Assembly (NCBI GenBank): GCA_029242325.1
Contig: JAQWUD010000026.1
Coordinates: forward strand, 1-64,000
DNA from: Luminiphilus sp.
GTDB lineage: Bacteria; Pseudomonadota; Gammaproteobacteria; Pseudomonadales; Halieaceae
Direction: 5' to 3'
Length of the DNA stretch: 64,000 nucleotides
Numbering within the stretch: position 1 is the first letter of the stretch; the number at the start of each line of letters is the position of its first letter. The notes below the pieces were generated by a model that worked only from the letters and a program-made list of their open reading frames with translations, had not been told where the DNA came from and searched no databases. Positions 38,040-48,100 of the stretch are shown in pieces. Position numbers and translations under genes: made by a program.

Positions 38040-39188
38040 ATGAGCCACGATGCCTCAGTAGAACAACAGATTCTGGCCACCATCGACAAGTGGGTTGAGC
38101 AAGAGCTGCGTCCCATCGCACAGAAATACGATCAAGCGGATGAATATCCCAGTGATCTCGTTGAACAGATGAAAGAGCTGGGCCTTTTTGGCGCGACCAT
38201 CTCAGAGACCTATGGTGGCCTGGGATTGAGTGCTTCTACTTATGCCCGGATCGTCTCGCGAATTTGCGAAGTGTGGATGGCGCCATCTGGGATTTTCAAC
38301 TCACACCTCATTATGGCCAGCTGCGTGGAGCGCGCCGGTACCGAAGCCCAAAAAGAACACTTTCTGCCAAAATTCGCGACCGGTGAATTGCGCGGCGGCA
38401 TCGGCCTGACAGAGCCCGATGCTGGATCCGATTTGCAGGGTATTCGTCTGGCCGCGAGGAAAGAGGGCAACGACTACATTCTCAATGGCACGAAAACGTG
38501 GATCTCTAATGGAATCAAAGGCAACTGCCTTGCAGTGCTGACCAAAACTGATTCCAGCGCGTCGCCCCCTCACCGCGGCATGAGCCTGTTTATCTGTGAA
38601 AAAGGTGACGGGTTCAGCGTTGGCAAAAAGCTCAAGAAGCTGGGGTATAGATCCATCGACAGCGCGGAGTTGATCTTTGAGGACTTTCGCGTGTCCGCTG
38701 GCAACCTGGTCGGTGGAGAGGAAGGCAAGGGGTTTCAGCAGGTAGCGGGAGGGCTGGAGCTCGGGCGGATCAATATCGCTGCGCGAGGCGCAGGCATGGC
38801 TAAAGGCGCAACCAACATGGCGCTTCACTACGCTATGGAACGCAAGACCTTTGGCAAAACCATTGCGGAGCACCAGGCCATCCAACTCAAGCTCGCCGAA
38901 ATGTCCACGCGCGCGGCGGCGGCGGAGCTTCTGGTGCACCAGGCAGCGGATAAGTTTGACCGTCACGAACGCTGCGATCTGGAAGCGGGCCAGGCAAAAT
39001 TCTTTGCCTCGGAGGCGGCCGTACAAAACAGCCTGGATGCCATGCGGGTATTCGGCGGTTACAGCTACTCACCCGAATACGAGATCGAGCGGTTCTATCG
39101 TGACGCACCGCTCTTGTGTATTGGTGAGGGAACCAATGAGATTCAGCGGACGATTATTGCCAAACAAATGGTTGCGCGAGCCAGCTAG
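38040..39188 (+). CDS. Acyl-CoA dehydrogenase
   Basis: GLTEPDAGSDLQGIRL, MRVFGGYSYSPEYEIERFYRDAPLLCIGEGTNEIQR. Confidence 0.95.
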   Translation: MSHDASVEQQILATIDKWVEQELRPIAQKYDQADEYPSDLVEQMKELGLFGATISETYGGLGLSASTYARIVSRICEVWMAPSGIFNSHLIMASCVERAGTEAQKEHFLPKFATGELRGGIGLTEPDAGSDLQGIRLAARKEGNDYILNGTKTWISNGIKGNCLAVLTKTDSSASPPHRGMSLFICEKGDGFSVGKKLKKLGYRSIDSAELIFEDFRVSAGNLVGGEEGKGFQQVAGGLELGRINIAARGAGMAKGATNMALHYAMERKTFGKTIAEHQAIQLKLAEMSTRAAAAELLVHQAADKFDRHERCDLEAGQAKFFASEAAVQNSLDAMRVFGGYSYSPEYEIERFYRDAPLLCIGEGTNEIQRTIIAKQMVARAS

Positions 39189-39194
39189 TACCGG

Positions 39195-39863
39195 TCAATT
39201 CAGCACCGTCATAAACTCGCGCGCATCGAGACGATCTGTCCGATAACTGTTCACCCGTGCCGCTGGGTCTGCGTAACCGACGGACATGCCACAGACCAAC
39301 ATCTGCTCCGCCGGCGCCGCGAGTATCGGCATCACGCTGTCTTGATAGGGGCAAAAAGCCGCCTGCGCGCAAGTTTCCATTTCCATCTCGCGCGCAGCTA
39401 ACATAAAAGACTGCAGGAACATTCCGTAGTCGATCCAACTGCCCTGCTCCATGTCGCGATCAATGGTAAAAAACAGCCCCACTGGCGCGCCAAAAAACTG
39501 ATAGTTTTGCACGCGATAGCCTTGCACCGCCGCCACATCATGTCGGTCTACCCCGAGCAATCCGTATAGGCCAAAGCCTGTCTGTCGACGCCGACCAAGA
39601 TAAGGTTCGCGCCAAGCACGGGGGTAATAGTGATATTCGTAGGCCCCCTCATCACCACTGAGATAACGTGCTGAGCAGGCCTCTGTAATCGCGTCCTTGC
39701 TCTCACCACGCACGACATAGACATGCCAGGGCTGAATGTTCGAGCCAGACGGCGCGCGCGCCGCAACCGTCAGGAGCGCTTCGATCTGCTCGTCGGAGAC
39801 AGCCTTGTCAGAGAGAAACGCACGAATACTTTGCCGGCCAGTAATAGCATCGGATACCCGCAC
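39195..39863 (-). CDS. Nitroreductase-family FMN oxidoreductase
   Basis: RQSIRAFLSDKAVSDEQIEALLTVAARAPSGSNIQPWHVYVV; C-terminal GMSVGYADPAARVN. Confidence 0.93.
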   Translation of the reverse strand: MRVSDAITGRQSIRAFLSDKAVSDEQIEALLTVAARAPSGSNIQPWHVYVVRGESKDAITEACSARYLSGDEGAYEYHYYPRAWREPYLGRRRQTGFGLYGLLGVDRHDVAAVQGYRVQNYQFFGAPVGLFFTIDRDMEQGSWIDYGMFLQSFMLAAREMEMETCAQAAFCPYQDSVMPILAAPAEQMLVCGMSVGYADPAARVNSYRTDRLDAREFMTVLN

Positions 39864-39872
39864 ATTAACAGC

Positions 39873-40769
39873 TCATGCGCATTGCTTGGCTAACCAGGTG
39901 TGCGCCCGGCCACCCTGGGGGGCGCCGATCATCTCACTGAGGAGACCCACAGCATCCAGTAGCTGGGGCATATCGACTCCAGTCTCATAGCCCATGGACT
40001 CGCACAGCATGACCACATCCTCGGTAGCGACATTACCCTTTGCACCGGGCGCAAAGGGACACCCGCCCAGACCACCAGCGGATGAGTCAAACTGTCGCAC
40101 CCCTGCCAATAAAGCAGCGTAAACGTTGGCAAGACCCATAGCGCGGGTGTCATGGAAATGGCAACCGAGGTGCTCGGGACCATAACGATCGACCAGTTGC
40201 GTCATCATGGACTGCACCGCTGCAGGGTTGGCCGCCCCGATGGTATCGGCAATCATCAGCCTCGCCGGCTTATGCTGCATGAGTCGCTCAACCTGCTGGA
40301 GCACTAGCGCCTCCGGCACCGCACCCTCATAGGGGCACTCGAAGGCCACCGCAAGATACACATGGATCGCCACGCCTTCCTCAGCCGCGCGATCGAGGAT
40401 CTCCTCGCCCATCACAAAGGTGTCCTCGAGCCCCTTGCGAATGTTGTTCTCATTCATTTGCTCAGTAGCGGCAATCGCAATGGCATGGCTCTTGATGCCG
40501 GCCCGCACCGCCAGCTCATAGCCCTTCATATTAGGCACCAAAGCACTGTAGTCGAGTGCGGCGGGAGGGAGATTCGCTGCTATTTCATCCGTGCCCGCCA
40601 TTTGTGGCACCGCCTTGGGTGAGACGAAGGAGCCAATCTCCAACTCAGGCACCCCGGTTTTGGCTAGCGCAGCCAACAGACTGATGCGCTGCTCGACCGT
40701 CAAATGTTTTGGCTGAGCCTGCAAACCATCGCGGGCCGCAACCTCTTTAATCATCACTTTCTCTGCCAC
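39873..40769 (-). CDS. Hydroxymethylglutaryl-CoA lyase-family protein
   Basis: IKEVAARDGLQAQPK, EIGSFVSPKAVPQMAGT, HFHDTRAMGLANVYAALLAGVRQFDSSAGGLGGCPFAPGAKGNVATED. Confidence 0.93.
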   Translation of the reverse strand: MAEKVMIKEVAARDGLQAQPKHLTVEQRISLLAALAKTGVPELEIGSFVSPKAVPQMAGTDEIAANLPPAALDYSALVPNMKGYELAVRAGIKSHAIAIAATEQMNENNIRKGLEDTFVMGEEILDRAAEEGVAIHVYLAVAFECPYEGAVPEALVLQQVERLMQHKPARLMIADTIGAANPAAVQSMMTQLVDRYGPEHLGCHFHDTRAMGLANVYAALLAGVRQFDSSAGGLGGCPFAPGAKGNVATEDVVMLCESMGYETGVDMPQLLDAVGLLSEMIGAPQGGRAHTWLAKQCA

Positions 40770-40961
40770 ATCAATTTCCTCTATCCATCTGACCTAAGGC
40801 GCCGAGCGCAATTACCGACGCGCAAACGTCTTGGGTCAACATATCATCGCCCAGAGAACCATTGGGATCTCAGACAATCGTCGCCTTGAAACAGGGTAAG
40901 GCGCTGCCGGGGAGTAAAGTGTAGCGCTGCCACTGGCTCGTCACCAGAATAATGATCAGGA

Positions 40962-43550
40962 TTAACCGTCAACCAGCGAGCGGGCAGTCTCGACGATCGA
41001 TGTGGCGTCAATCTTAAAGTATGCCCTCAATTCCTCACGCCGCTCACTGAGACCAAATCCATTAGCCCCAAGGGCTGTGTAGGGTCCCGGCATCCAGCTT
41101 GCAATCATTCGGGGCAAGGCCGTCATGTAATCTGTCACCGCAAGCGTCGGCACATTCGGGTCATCAAATAGCTGGCTGATCCAGCTTGCCTCTCCCTCCC
41201 CTGCTGCCGTTCTTGAAGCAATTTCTGCACGCTCGGCATCGCGCGCGAGTTCGACGTAGCTGGTAATACTGTATACCGCGACTGCATAACCTTGCGAGCG
41301 CAATTGCTCTGCCGCTCGCTGCACCTCAAAGAGGATCGTACCAGAACCCAGGAGGTTAATCCGCGCGCCATTTTTAGCAGCCGGCTCCAGCAAATAGCCG
41401 CCGCGCGTGACCCCCACATCGAGGTCCGGTAACTCAGGACGCGCAGGCATCGGTAGCGCTTCGTTGTACATCATCAGGTAGAACAGTTCGTCGTGATCTT
41501 CTATGAACATCCTCTGGATACCGAATCCGACCAAAATGGCAAGCTCCCAGGCAAAAGCAGGGTCATAAGTTCTGACCGATGGTACGGTGCTGGCAAGAAT
41601 GGGCGAATGGCCGTCCTGATGCTGTAAACCTTCTCCGTTCAGCGTGGTACGGCCGGCTGTGCCTCCCAATAGAAATCCGCGTGCCATCATGTCAGCGGAA
41701 GCCCAAATCATGTCTCCTACACGCTGAAAACCAAACATCGAGTAGAAAATGTAAAAGGGTATCGTGGGCACAGAAAAAGTGGCGTATGCGGTCCCCGCGG
41801 CAATAAATGAGGCGATCGCACCGGCTTCGCAGATGCCCTCCTGTAGGATCTGGCCATCAATCGCCTCTCGATAGGTATTGAGTGATTCGGCATCCACCGG
41901 GGTGTAGCGCTGCCCATCGGGGGAATAGATCCCCGCCACTTTGAAAAGCGCATCCATACCAAAGGTGCGCGCCTCATCGGGCACGATCGGAACAACGTAC
42001 TCGCCCACGTTCGGATCTTTCAAGAGTTTGGTGAGCAATCTCACCATTGCCGACGTGGTCGACAGCGGGCGGCCGTCTGAACCGCGATTAAACGCATCAA
42101 AAACCTCGGCATCGGGCGGCGCGAGTGTGGAAGCGGCCACCTCTCGCTTCGGCAGATATCCTCCTAACACCTCGCGCTGAGCGCGCAGATAGGCGATCTC
42201 TTCACTCTCTTCAGCGGGGCGATAAAAATCGGCACGAGCGATGGCATCTTCGTCGAGCGGAATACCCCAGGCATGGGCACAAGCAATACGCTCATCGCGC
42301 GAGAGATCTTTCTTTTGATGTGCTGTATTGCGCCCCTGCAGTGCTGACCCCATACCGTCACCCTTCACGGTTTTCACAAGAATCACAGTCGGACGATCCT
42401 CGCTCTCACAGGCGCGGCGATAAGCCGCATAGAGCTTCTTCGGATCCTGGCCTCCGCGTTTTATCTGCGCCACTTCCGCGTCGGTGAGGGTATTCATTAA
42501 CTGCTCGAGACGCGGATCACCATGCACCCAGTGTTCGCGCTGCTGGTCTCCCGGGAGGATAGAGTAGCGCTGATAGTCCCCATCGAGGCATTCCTCCATC
42601 CGGTGACGGAGGACACCATCATGATCTGCAGCCAGCAAGGCGTCCCACCCGCTTCCCCAAATCACTTTCAGGACTTGCCAGTCGGCCCCTCTGAAAGCGC
42701 GCTCCAGCTCCTGAATGATCTTACCGTTGCCTCGCACCGGCCCGTCCAGACGCTGCAAGTTACAATTAACAACCAAGACGAGATTGTCCAGGCGCTCGCG
42801 AGCGGCGATGTTGATCGTCCCGAGGACTTCGGGTTCATCGGCCTCCCCGTCGCCGATAAAACACCAGATGCGCGCGTCGTCCGCGGCGAGCAAGCCCCGA
42901 TGTTGCAGATATTTGGCATATCGCGCGATGTAAATCGATATAGGGACTGACAGGCCCATCGACGCATTGGGCACCTGCCAAAAATCGGGCATGGAGCGAG
43001 GGTGGGGATAGGATGACAACCCCCCACCGGCGCCTAACTCCCGACGATAATTGCACAACTGTTGCTCGCTGAGCCGCCCCTCCAGGAAAGCTCGAGCATA
43101 CACGCCTGGCGCAGCATGAGGCTGAGGCAGCACCAAATCACCACGGCCGGCGGCGCTGAAAATGTGGTGAAAGGCAGTTTCCATCGCCGTTGCTGCCGAG
43201 GCGTAGGTCGCAATGTGTCCGCCCAGTCCAGCGCCCGCATCCTGCGCCCGCAGAATCATGGCAGCCGCGTTCCATCGAATGATATTTTCGATCCGCTTCT
43301 CGAGGTCCAGATCTCCGGGGTAGGCGGGTTGCTCCGATGGCGCGATGGTATTGGTATAGGGTGTATTCAACAAAGAATCCGCGGGGGTCACTCCCTGATC
43401 AATGCTGTACTCCTGCAGACGACGCAACAATGCTCGCACCCCCTCATTACCAAACTCGCGACGAATATCCTCCAGCGCAGAACGCCACTCCGGCCAATCA
43501 GCGTCGAGTAGCGCACTGACATCTACAGGCGGGATAGACGGATCAGTCAT
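40962..43550 (-). CDS. Homodimeric-type pyruvate (2-oxoacid) dehydrogenase E1 component
   Basis: AceE-like: GLGGHIATYASAATAMETAFHHIF, FIGDGEADEPEVLGTINIAARERLDNLVLVVNCNLQRLDGPVRGNGKIIQELE; start at MTDPSIPPVD (ORF-track extension to 43949 overlaps the divergent gene). Confidence 0.93.
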   Translation of the reverse strand: MTDPSIPPVDVSALLDADWPEWRSALEDIRREFGNEGVRALLRRLQEYSIDQGVTPADSLLNTPYTNTIAPSEQPAYPGDLDLEKRIENIIRWNAAAMILRAQDAGAGLGGHIATYASAATAMETAFHHIFSAAGRGDLVLPQPHAAPGVYARAFLEGRLSEQQLCNYRRELGAGGGLSSYPHPRSMPDFWQVPNASMGLSVPISIYIARYAKYLQHRGLLAADDARIWCFIGDGEADEPEVLGTINIAARERLDNLVLVVNCNLQRLDGPVRGNGKIIQELERAFRGADWQVLKVIWGSGWDALLAADHDGVLRHRMEECLDGDYQRYSILPGDQQREHWVHGDPRLEQLMNTLTDAEVAQIKRGGQDPKKLYAAYRRACESEDRPTVILVKTVKGDGMGSALQGRNTAHQKKDLSRDERIACAHAWGIPLDEDAIARADFYRPAEESEEIAYLRAQREVLGGYLPKREVAASTLAPPDAEVFDAFNRGSDGRPLSTTSAMVRLLTKLLKDPNVGEYVVPIVPDEARTFGMDALFKVAGIYSPDGQRYTPVDAESLNTYREAIDGQILQEGICEAGAIASFIAAGTAYATFSVPTIPFYIFYSMFGFQRVGDMIWASADMMARGFLLGGTAGRTTLNGEGLQHQDGHSPILASTVPSVRTYDPAFAWELAILVGFGIQRMFIEDHDELFYLMMYNEALPMPARPELPDLDVGVTRGGYLLEPAAKNGARINLLGSGTILFEVQRAAEQLRSQGYAVAVYSITSYVELARDAERAEIASRTAAGEGEASWISQLFDDPNVPTLAVTDYMTALPRMIASWMPGPYTALGANGFGLSERREELRAYFKIDATSIVETARSLVDG

Positions 43551-43640
43551 CGCGTTCCCTCTTTCTGAAATCGCTGGCGCAGCGTTACAGGATAGATCAT
43601 CATGCCGAGATACTACACGTTGGACACCGAGACAACAGCC

Positions 43641-44243
43641 ATGAATGAACGTAAGGCTCTGGAACGTATTGACGGTGGTATGGGCCAAAAGCCTGCTTTG
43701 ATTATCGTTGATGTGGTAGTCGGCTTTACCGATCCGGCCTGCCCACTCGGTTCCGAGGCAGATTCGGTGGTAGCCGCCAACATTCAGCTTCTCGATGCCT
43801 TTCACCACGCGGAGCTCCCCGTGGTCCTGACAACCGTCGTCTATCGCAGCGATGATGAAGCTTCGGTATTTCGATCCCGCGTGCCCGCCCTGAACCTCCT
43901 TACGCCCGACTCTGATTGGGTAAAGTTTGATCCCCGGCTCCCCCTCCAAGCATCAGATCTAAAACTGGAAAAACGGCATGCCAGTAGTTTCCACGGCACC
44001 GACCTCGACGACTGGCTGAGAAGCCAGCAGGTAGACTCCGTGATAGTCACAGGCCTGACGACCAGTGGCTGCGTTCGGGCCACCGCAGTCGACGGCTTGC
44101 AAAATAATTATAGGGTGCTGGTGCCTCGAGAGGCGTGCGGGGACCGGGACCCGAAAGCCCACGAAGCCAACCTGTACGACCTCAATGCCAAATATGCCGA
44201 TGTGGTGACGCTGGACAACGTGCTCAAAGCCCTCGGCAGTTAG
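43641..44243 (+). CDS. Isochorismatase-family cysteine hydrolase (N-carbamoylsarcosine amidase-like)
   Basis: PALIIVDVVVGFTDPACPLG, VIVTGLTTSGCVRATAVDGLQNNYRVLVP; start could be 43602 or 43641. Confidence 0.88.
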   Translation: MNERKALERIDGGMGQKPALIIVDVVVGFTDPACPLGSEADSVVAANIQLLDAFHHAELPVVLTTVVYRSDDEASVFRSRVPALNLLTPDSDWVKFDPRLPLQASDLKLEKRHASSFHGTDLDDWLRSQQVDSVIVTGLTTSGCVRATAVDGLQNNYRVLVPREACGDRDPKAHEANLYDLNAKYADVVTLDNVLKALGS

Positions 44244-44246
44244 TGC

Positions 44247-44540
44247 CTACTTGCCCGCGTTGAAAGCGGCTTGTTGCTCAGGCATTGCCTCGGTTTGGTA
44301 TTGTGCTTTCCACTCGGCATAAGGCATCCCGTAAACGATTTCTCGCGCCGCCTCTCTATCGAGGCTCACGCCCTCAGCCTCGGCTGCTTCGGCATACCAT
44401 TTCGAAAGGCAGTTTCGGCAAAATCCTGCCAAATTCATCAAGTCAATATTTTGCACATCCTTGCGATTGTCGAGATGCGTCAGTAGCCGACGCAAAACTG
44501 CCGCCTCAATAAATTGTGTGCTGGGAGAGTCGTTATCCAT
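44247..44540 (-). CDS. DUF1244-type small conserved protein
   Basis: NIDLMNLAGFCRNCLSKWYAEAAEAEGVSLDREAAREIVYGMPYAEWKAQYQ. Confidence 0.85.
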   Translation of the reverse strand: MDNDSPSTQFIEAAVLRRLLTHLDNRKDVQNIDLMNLAGFCRNCLSKWYAEAAEAEGVSLDREAAREIVYGMPYAEWKAQYQTEAMPEQQAAFNAGK

Positions 44541-44572
44541 TTATAGTTTCCTTTAACTTTACGGTTCCGGAT

Positions 44573-44620
44573 TTGATGATTCAGATCATTGATGGTTCAG
44601 GTCATTGATGGTTCAAATAA
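44573..44620. repeat. Three imperfect 16-bp tandem repeats
   Basis: TTGATGATTCAGATCA / TTGATGGTTCAGGTCA / TTGATGGTTCAAATAA, upstream of the DUF1244 gene. Confidence 0.85.
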
Positions 44621-44655
44621 TCGATCGTGCAGTCATTCGGCCCGTCGTCCTGCGC

Positions 44656-45114
44656 CTAATGCTCGCGCCCGTCAATCAGTGAAAGGATGGCGTCACCCTG
44701 TTTGGGGTAACGCCAATGCTCCCCGGGAAGCTGGCGGGGATGCCACCAACCCACTGCTCGGACCTCCAGTGGACGGTGGACCCTCGCTTCATCAGCGGGC
44801 GCCGCCTGACACCAAAACAGATGGAAACCATTATCAAAGCGCGTCGCAAGCGATCCTGCAGACACTGCGAGGCCCGTCTCCTCATAGGTTTCTCTCTCCG
44901 CACCGCACCCCGCCGTCTCACCGCTCAAAACGCTCCCTCCGGGCAAGGCGAGTCGCCCACGCCAGTCTCGCACCAAGAGTATCCCGCGCTCTTCATACAC
45001 CAAGCAGCCCGCACTCTGAGCCAATTGCGTTACGACCGCGTGAGAGCACGGTGGTGGCGTCTCCCCGCAGGCAGTCAATGCAGCCACAACACCAAGCCAC
45101 AACTTACGACTCAT
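44656..45114 (-). CDS. NUDIX hydrolase with predicted lipoprotein signal
   Basis: Nudix box GSVLSGETAGCGAERETYEETGL matches Gx5Ex7REUxEExGU; N-terminus MSRKLWLGVVAALTAC resembles a lipobox. ATG overlaps the dnaE stop. Confidence 0.82.
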   Translation of the reverse strand: MSRKLWLGVVAALTACGETPPPCSHAVVTQLAQSAGCLVYEERGILLVRDWRGRLALPGGSVLSGETAGCGAERETYEETGLAVSAGSLATRFDNGFHLFWCQAAPADEARVHRPLEVRAVGWWHPRQLPGEHWRYPKQGDAILSLIDGREH

Positions 45115-48100
45115 AAATCCAGTCAGCCGCATCATGCCCCACGGTAATACGAAGCTCATCGAGCAAAGCATCGCTGGGATGAACCTGCCACGCACCACCC
45201 AGCCGAACGGCAACGGATCCCATCGGTTGCACATACTCCATCACGACAGGGCACTGCCCTCCCACGGAGGTGCGCAAAGTATTGGCCAGCAGCGTATTAA
45301 AGCGCTCATCAACGCAATGGCTGTGCACTCTCAAGCGCAGCTGGGAAACCTTGGCTTTTCTTGCCTCTTCCAGCGACCGAACCGTCTTGGTCCGCAAAGC
45401 CAAACCGCCGTTGAAATCATCGACCTGCAAACGGCCCTCCAACAAGACGATACGGTCCTTCTGCAGTAGGTCGCGGTGCTCTGTAAATACGTCGTTATAC
45501 ACTGTCGCTTCAATCTGCCCTGAACCATCGTCTAGCCTCAGCACTGCCATGGGCCCCCGCTGAGTCTTGATGGTGCGCAGATCCAGAATCAAACCCGCGA
45601 CAACAGCCTGATTACTGGCCTGTAATTCTCGAATCCTCCGCGGCGCAAATTTCCTGACTTCTTGCTCATATGCCTCCATGGGGTGGCCGCTCAGAAAGCT
45701 GCCCAGACTTTCCTTCTCCGCATTGAGCAGCTCGGTCAATGTCCATGGACGCGCCTGCCGGTGTTCTCGGTACGGGTCGTCAGCAGATTCCTCCGAGACA
45801 ATCACCTCACCAAAAAGATCTCTCATGCCGGCAGCGACATTGCTCGCCACCTGCTCCGCGGCACGAATAGCGTCATCCAACGACGCAAGTAACACCCAGC
45901 GTTCCACGCCAAGCTCATCGAGTGCACCGCTTTTAATCAGGGCTTCGAGCGCGCGTCGATTGACCTTTCGGGGATCGGTGCGTGCGCACAAATCAAACAG
46001 ATTTTTGAAAGCACCCGCCTCCCGCGCGGCCAATAAGTTGGCAATAGGCCCTTCACCCAATCCCTTAATGGCGCCCAGTCCGTATCGGATATGGCTTTGC
46101 TGATTGACCGAGAACGCATAGAGCCCTGCTTGAATCGATGGCGGCAATACCTGCAATCCCATTCGGCGGGCTTCATCCCGGAAAGTCAGCAGTTTGTCGG
46201 TGTTATCGATATCCGAACTCATCACCGCGGACATGAATTCAGCGGGATGGTGTGTTTTCAACCAGGCAGTCTGATACGACACCAAGGCATAAGCCGCAGA
46301 ATGCGATTTATTGAAGCCATAACCCGCGAACTTCTCTACCAGATCAAATATTTTGATCGCCAACGTAGGGTCAATGCCATTTGCAGCCGCACCCTCCTCA
46401 AAAACGCTGCGTTGCTGAGCCATTTCTTCGGGTTTCTTTTTTCCCATGGCGCGACGCAACAAATCTGCGCCGCCCAACGAGTAACCCGCCATCACCTGGG
46501 CAATCTGCATGACCTGCTCCTGATACAGAATAATGCCGTAAGTGGGCTCGAGAATGGGTTCTAGACACTCGTGCTGGTACTGAGCATCTGGAAAAGCAAT
46601 GGTTTCACGGCCGTGTTTGCGGTTAATGAAGTTCTCAACCATGCCAGACTGAAGAGGACCCGGGCGAAACAGGGCGACGAGCGCAATGATGTCCTCGAAG
46701 CAGTCGGGTCGCAGGCTCTTGATCAGCTCCTTCATCCCCCGGCTCTCTAGCTGGAACACTGCGGTGGTGTCGCCTGCTTGGAGGAGTTTAAAAACCTCGG
46801 GGTCATCGAGCGGAATGCGATCAATATCAAGATCACCGTGATCCCGGGCGTTGATCATAGCAATGGACCACTGAATGATGGTGAGCGTACGCAGACCAAG
46901 AAAGTCAAACTTCACCAGCCCCGCTTCTTCGACGTCGTTTTTGTCGTAGTGGGTAACGACGCCCGTACCGTCCTCATCACAGTAAATGGGGGAAAAGTCA
47001 GTCAGCTCGGAAGGCGCGATTACCACCCCGCCGGCGTGCTTACCCGCGTTACGGATCACGCCCTCCAGCTGGACCGCCATATCCCATATTTCCTGAGCAG
47101 AACTATCCTCCTGCAGGAGCTGCACGAGCTGCTCTTCCTGCTCCAATGCTTTTATGAGGGTCATGCCGACTTCAAAGGGAATCAGCTTCGACATGCGATC
47201 GGCAAGCCCATAGGGCTTGCCCTGAACCCGCGCCACGTCGCGGACAACAGCTTTAGCCGCCATGGTGCCAAAGGTAATAATCTGCGAGACAGCCTGTCTC
47301 CCATAGGTTTGAGCTACATATTCGATGACTTCATCGCGGCGCTCCATGCAGAAATCGACATCGAAATCCGGCATGGAAACGCGATCCGGGTTCAAGAAAC
47401 GCTCAAATAGCAGGTCATACTCAATCGGGTCGAGATCGGTAATGCCCAGCGCATAGGCCACCAAGGACCCCGCACCCGAGCCACGACCCGGGCCCACCGG
47501 AATATCCTGCTGTTTGGCCCAGCGGATGAAGTCCATCACCACCAGAAAATAGCCTGGAAATCCCATCTGATTAATCGTGGTGAGTTCAAAATCCAAACGC
47601 TCTTTATAGGGCGCGAGTTGCGTCTGTTCCCAGGCAGGGAAACGTTGATGTAAACCCTCGAGCGACAAGCGGCTGAGAAACGCCTCGATCGTCTCGCCGT
47701 CAGGCACAGGATAGTTGGGGAGAAAGGGCTGCCCAAGCACCATCGAAACAGAACACCGCTTTGCTATTTCGATTGTGTTCTCAACCGCCTCGGGGATGTC
47801 GGAAAACAGCGCCGCCATTTCCTCTGCCGTCCGGAGGTACTGTTGCTCCGTATATGCCCGCGCTCGGCGCGGATCATCGAGTGTTCTGCCATCCCCAATG
47901 CATACGCGGGCTTCATGGGCCTCAAATTCCTCAGGATGCAGAAATCGCACATCGTTTGTAGCCACGACCGGACAACCCTGCTCCCCGGCCAAGGCGACGG
48001 CGGCATGCAGATAATCTTCCTCATTGGCACGACCGGTTCGCTGCAATTCCATGTAAAACCGGTCAGGGAACCAACTCAGCCAGCGAGAGAGTGCTGCACT

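Noticed and set aside
38301-39026. 241-aa minus-strand ORF opposite the acyl-CoA dehydrogenase
   Set aside because: Antisense shadow of a well-supported CDS; no family motifs.
43572-43584. CGCTG-GCG-CAGCG dyad between the E1 and amidase genes
   Set aside because: Short GC-rich dyad, single occurrence noticed; insufficient to claim an operator.
43551-43949. N-terminal extension of the E1 dehydrogenase ORF
   Set aside because: Overlaps the divergent isochorismatase gene and has no E1 homology by eye; MTDPSIPPVD at 43550 is the natural start.
46778-47410. 210-aa plus-strand ORF inside dnaE
   Set aside because: Antisense to the essential dnaE gene; no domain signature.
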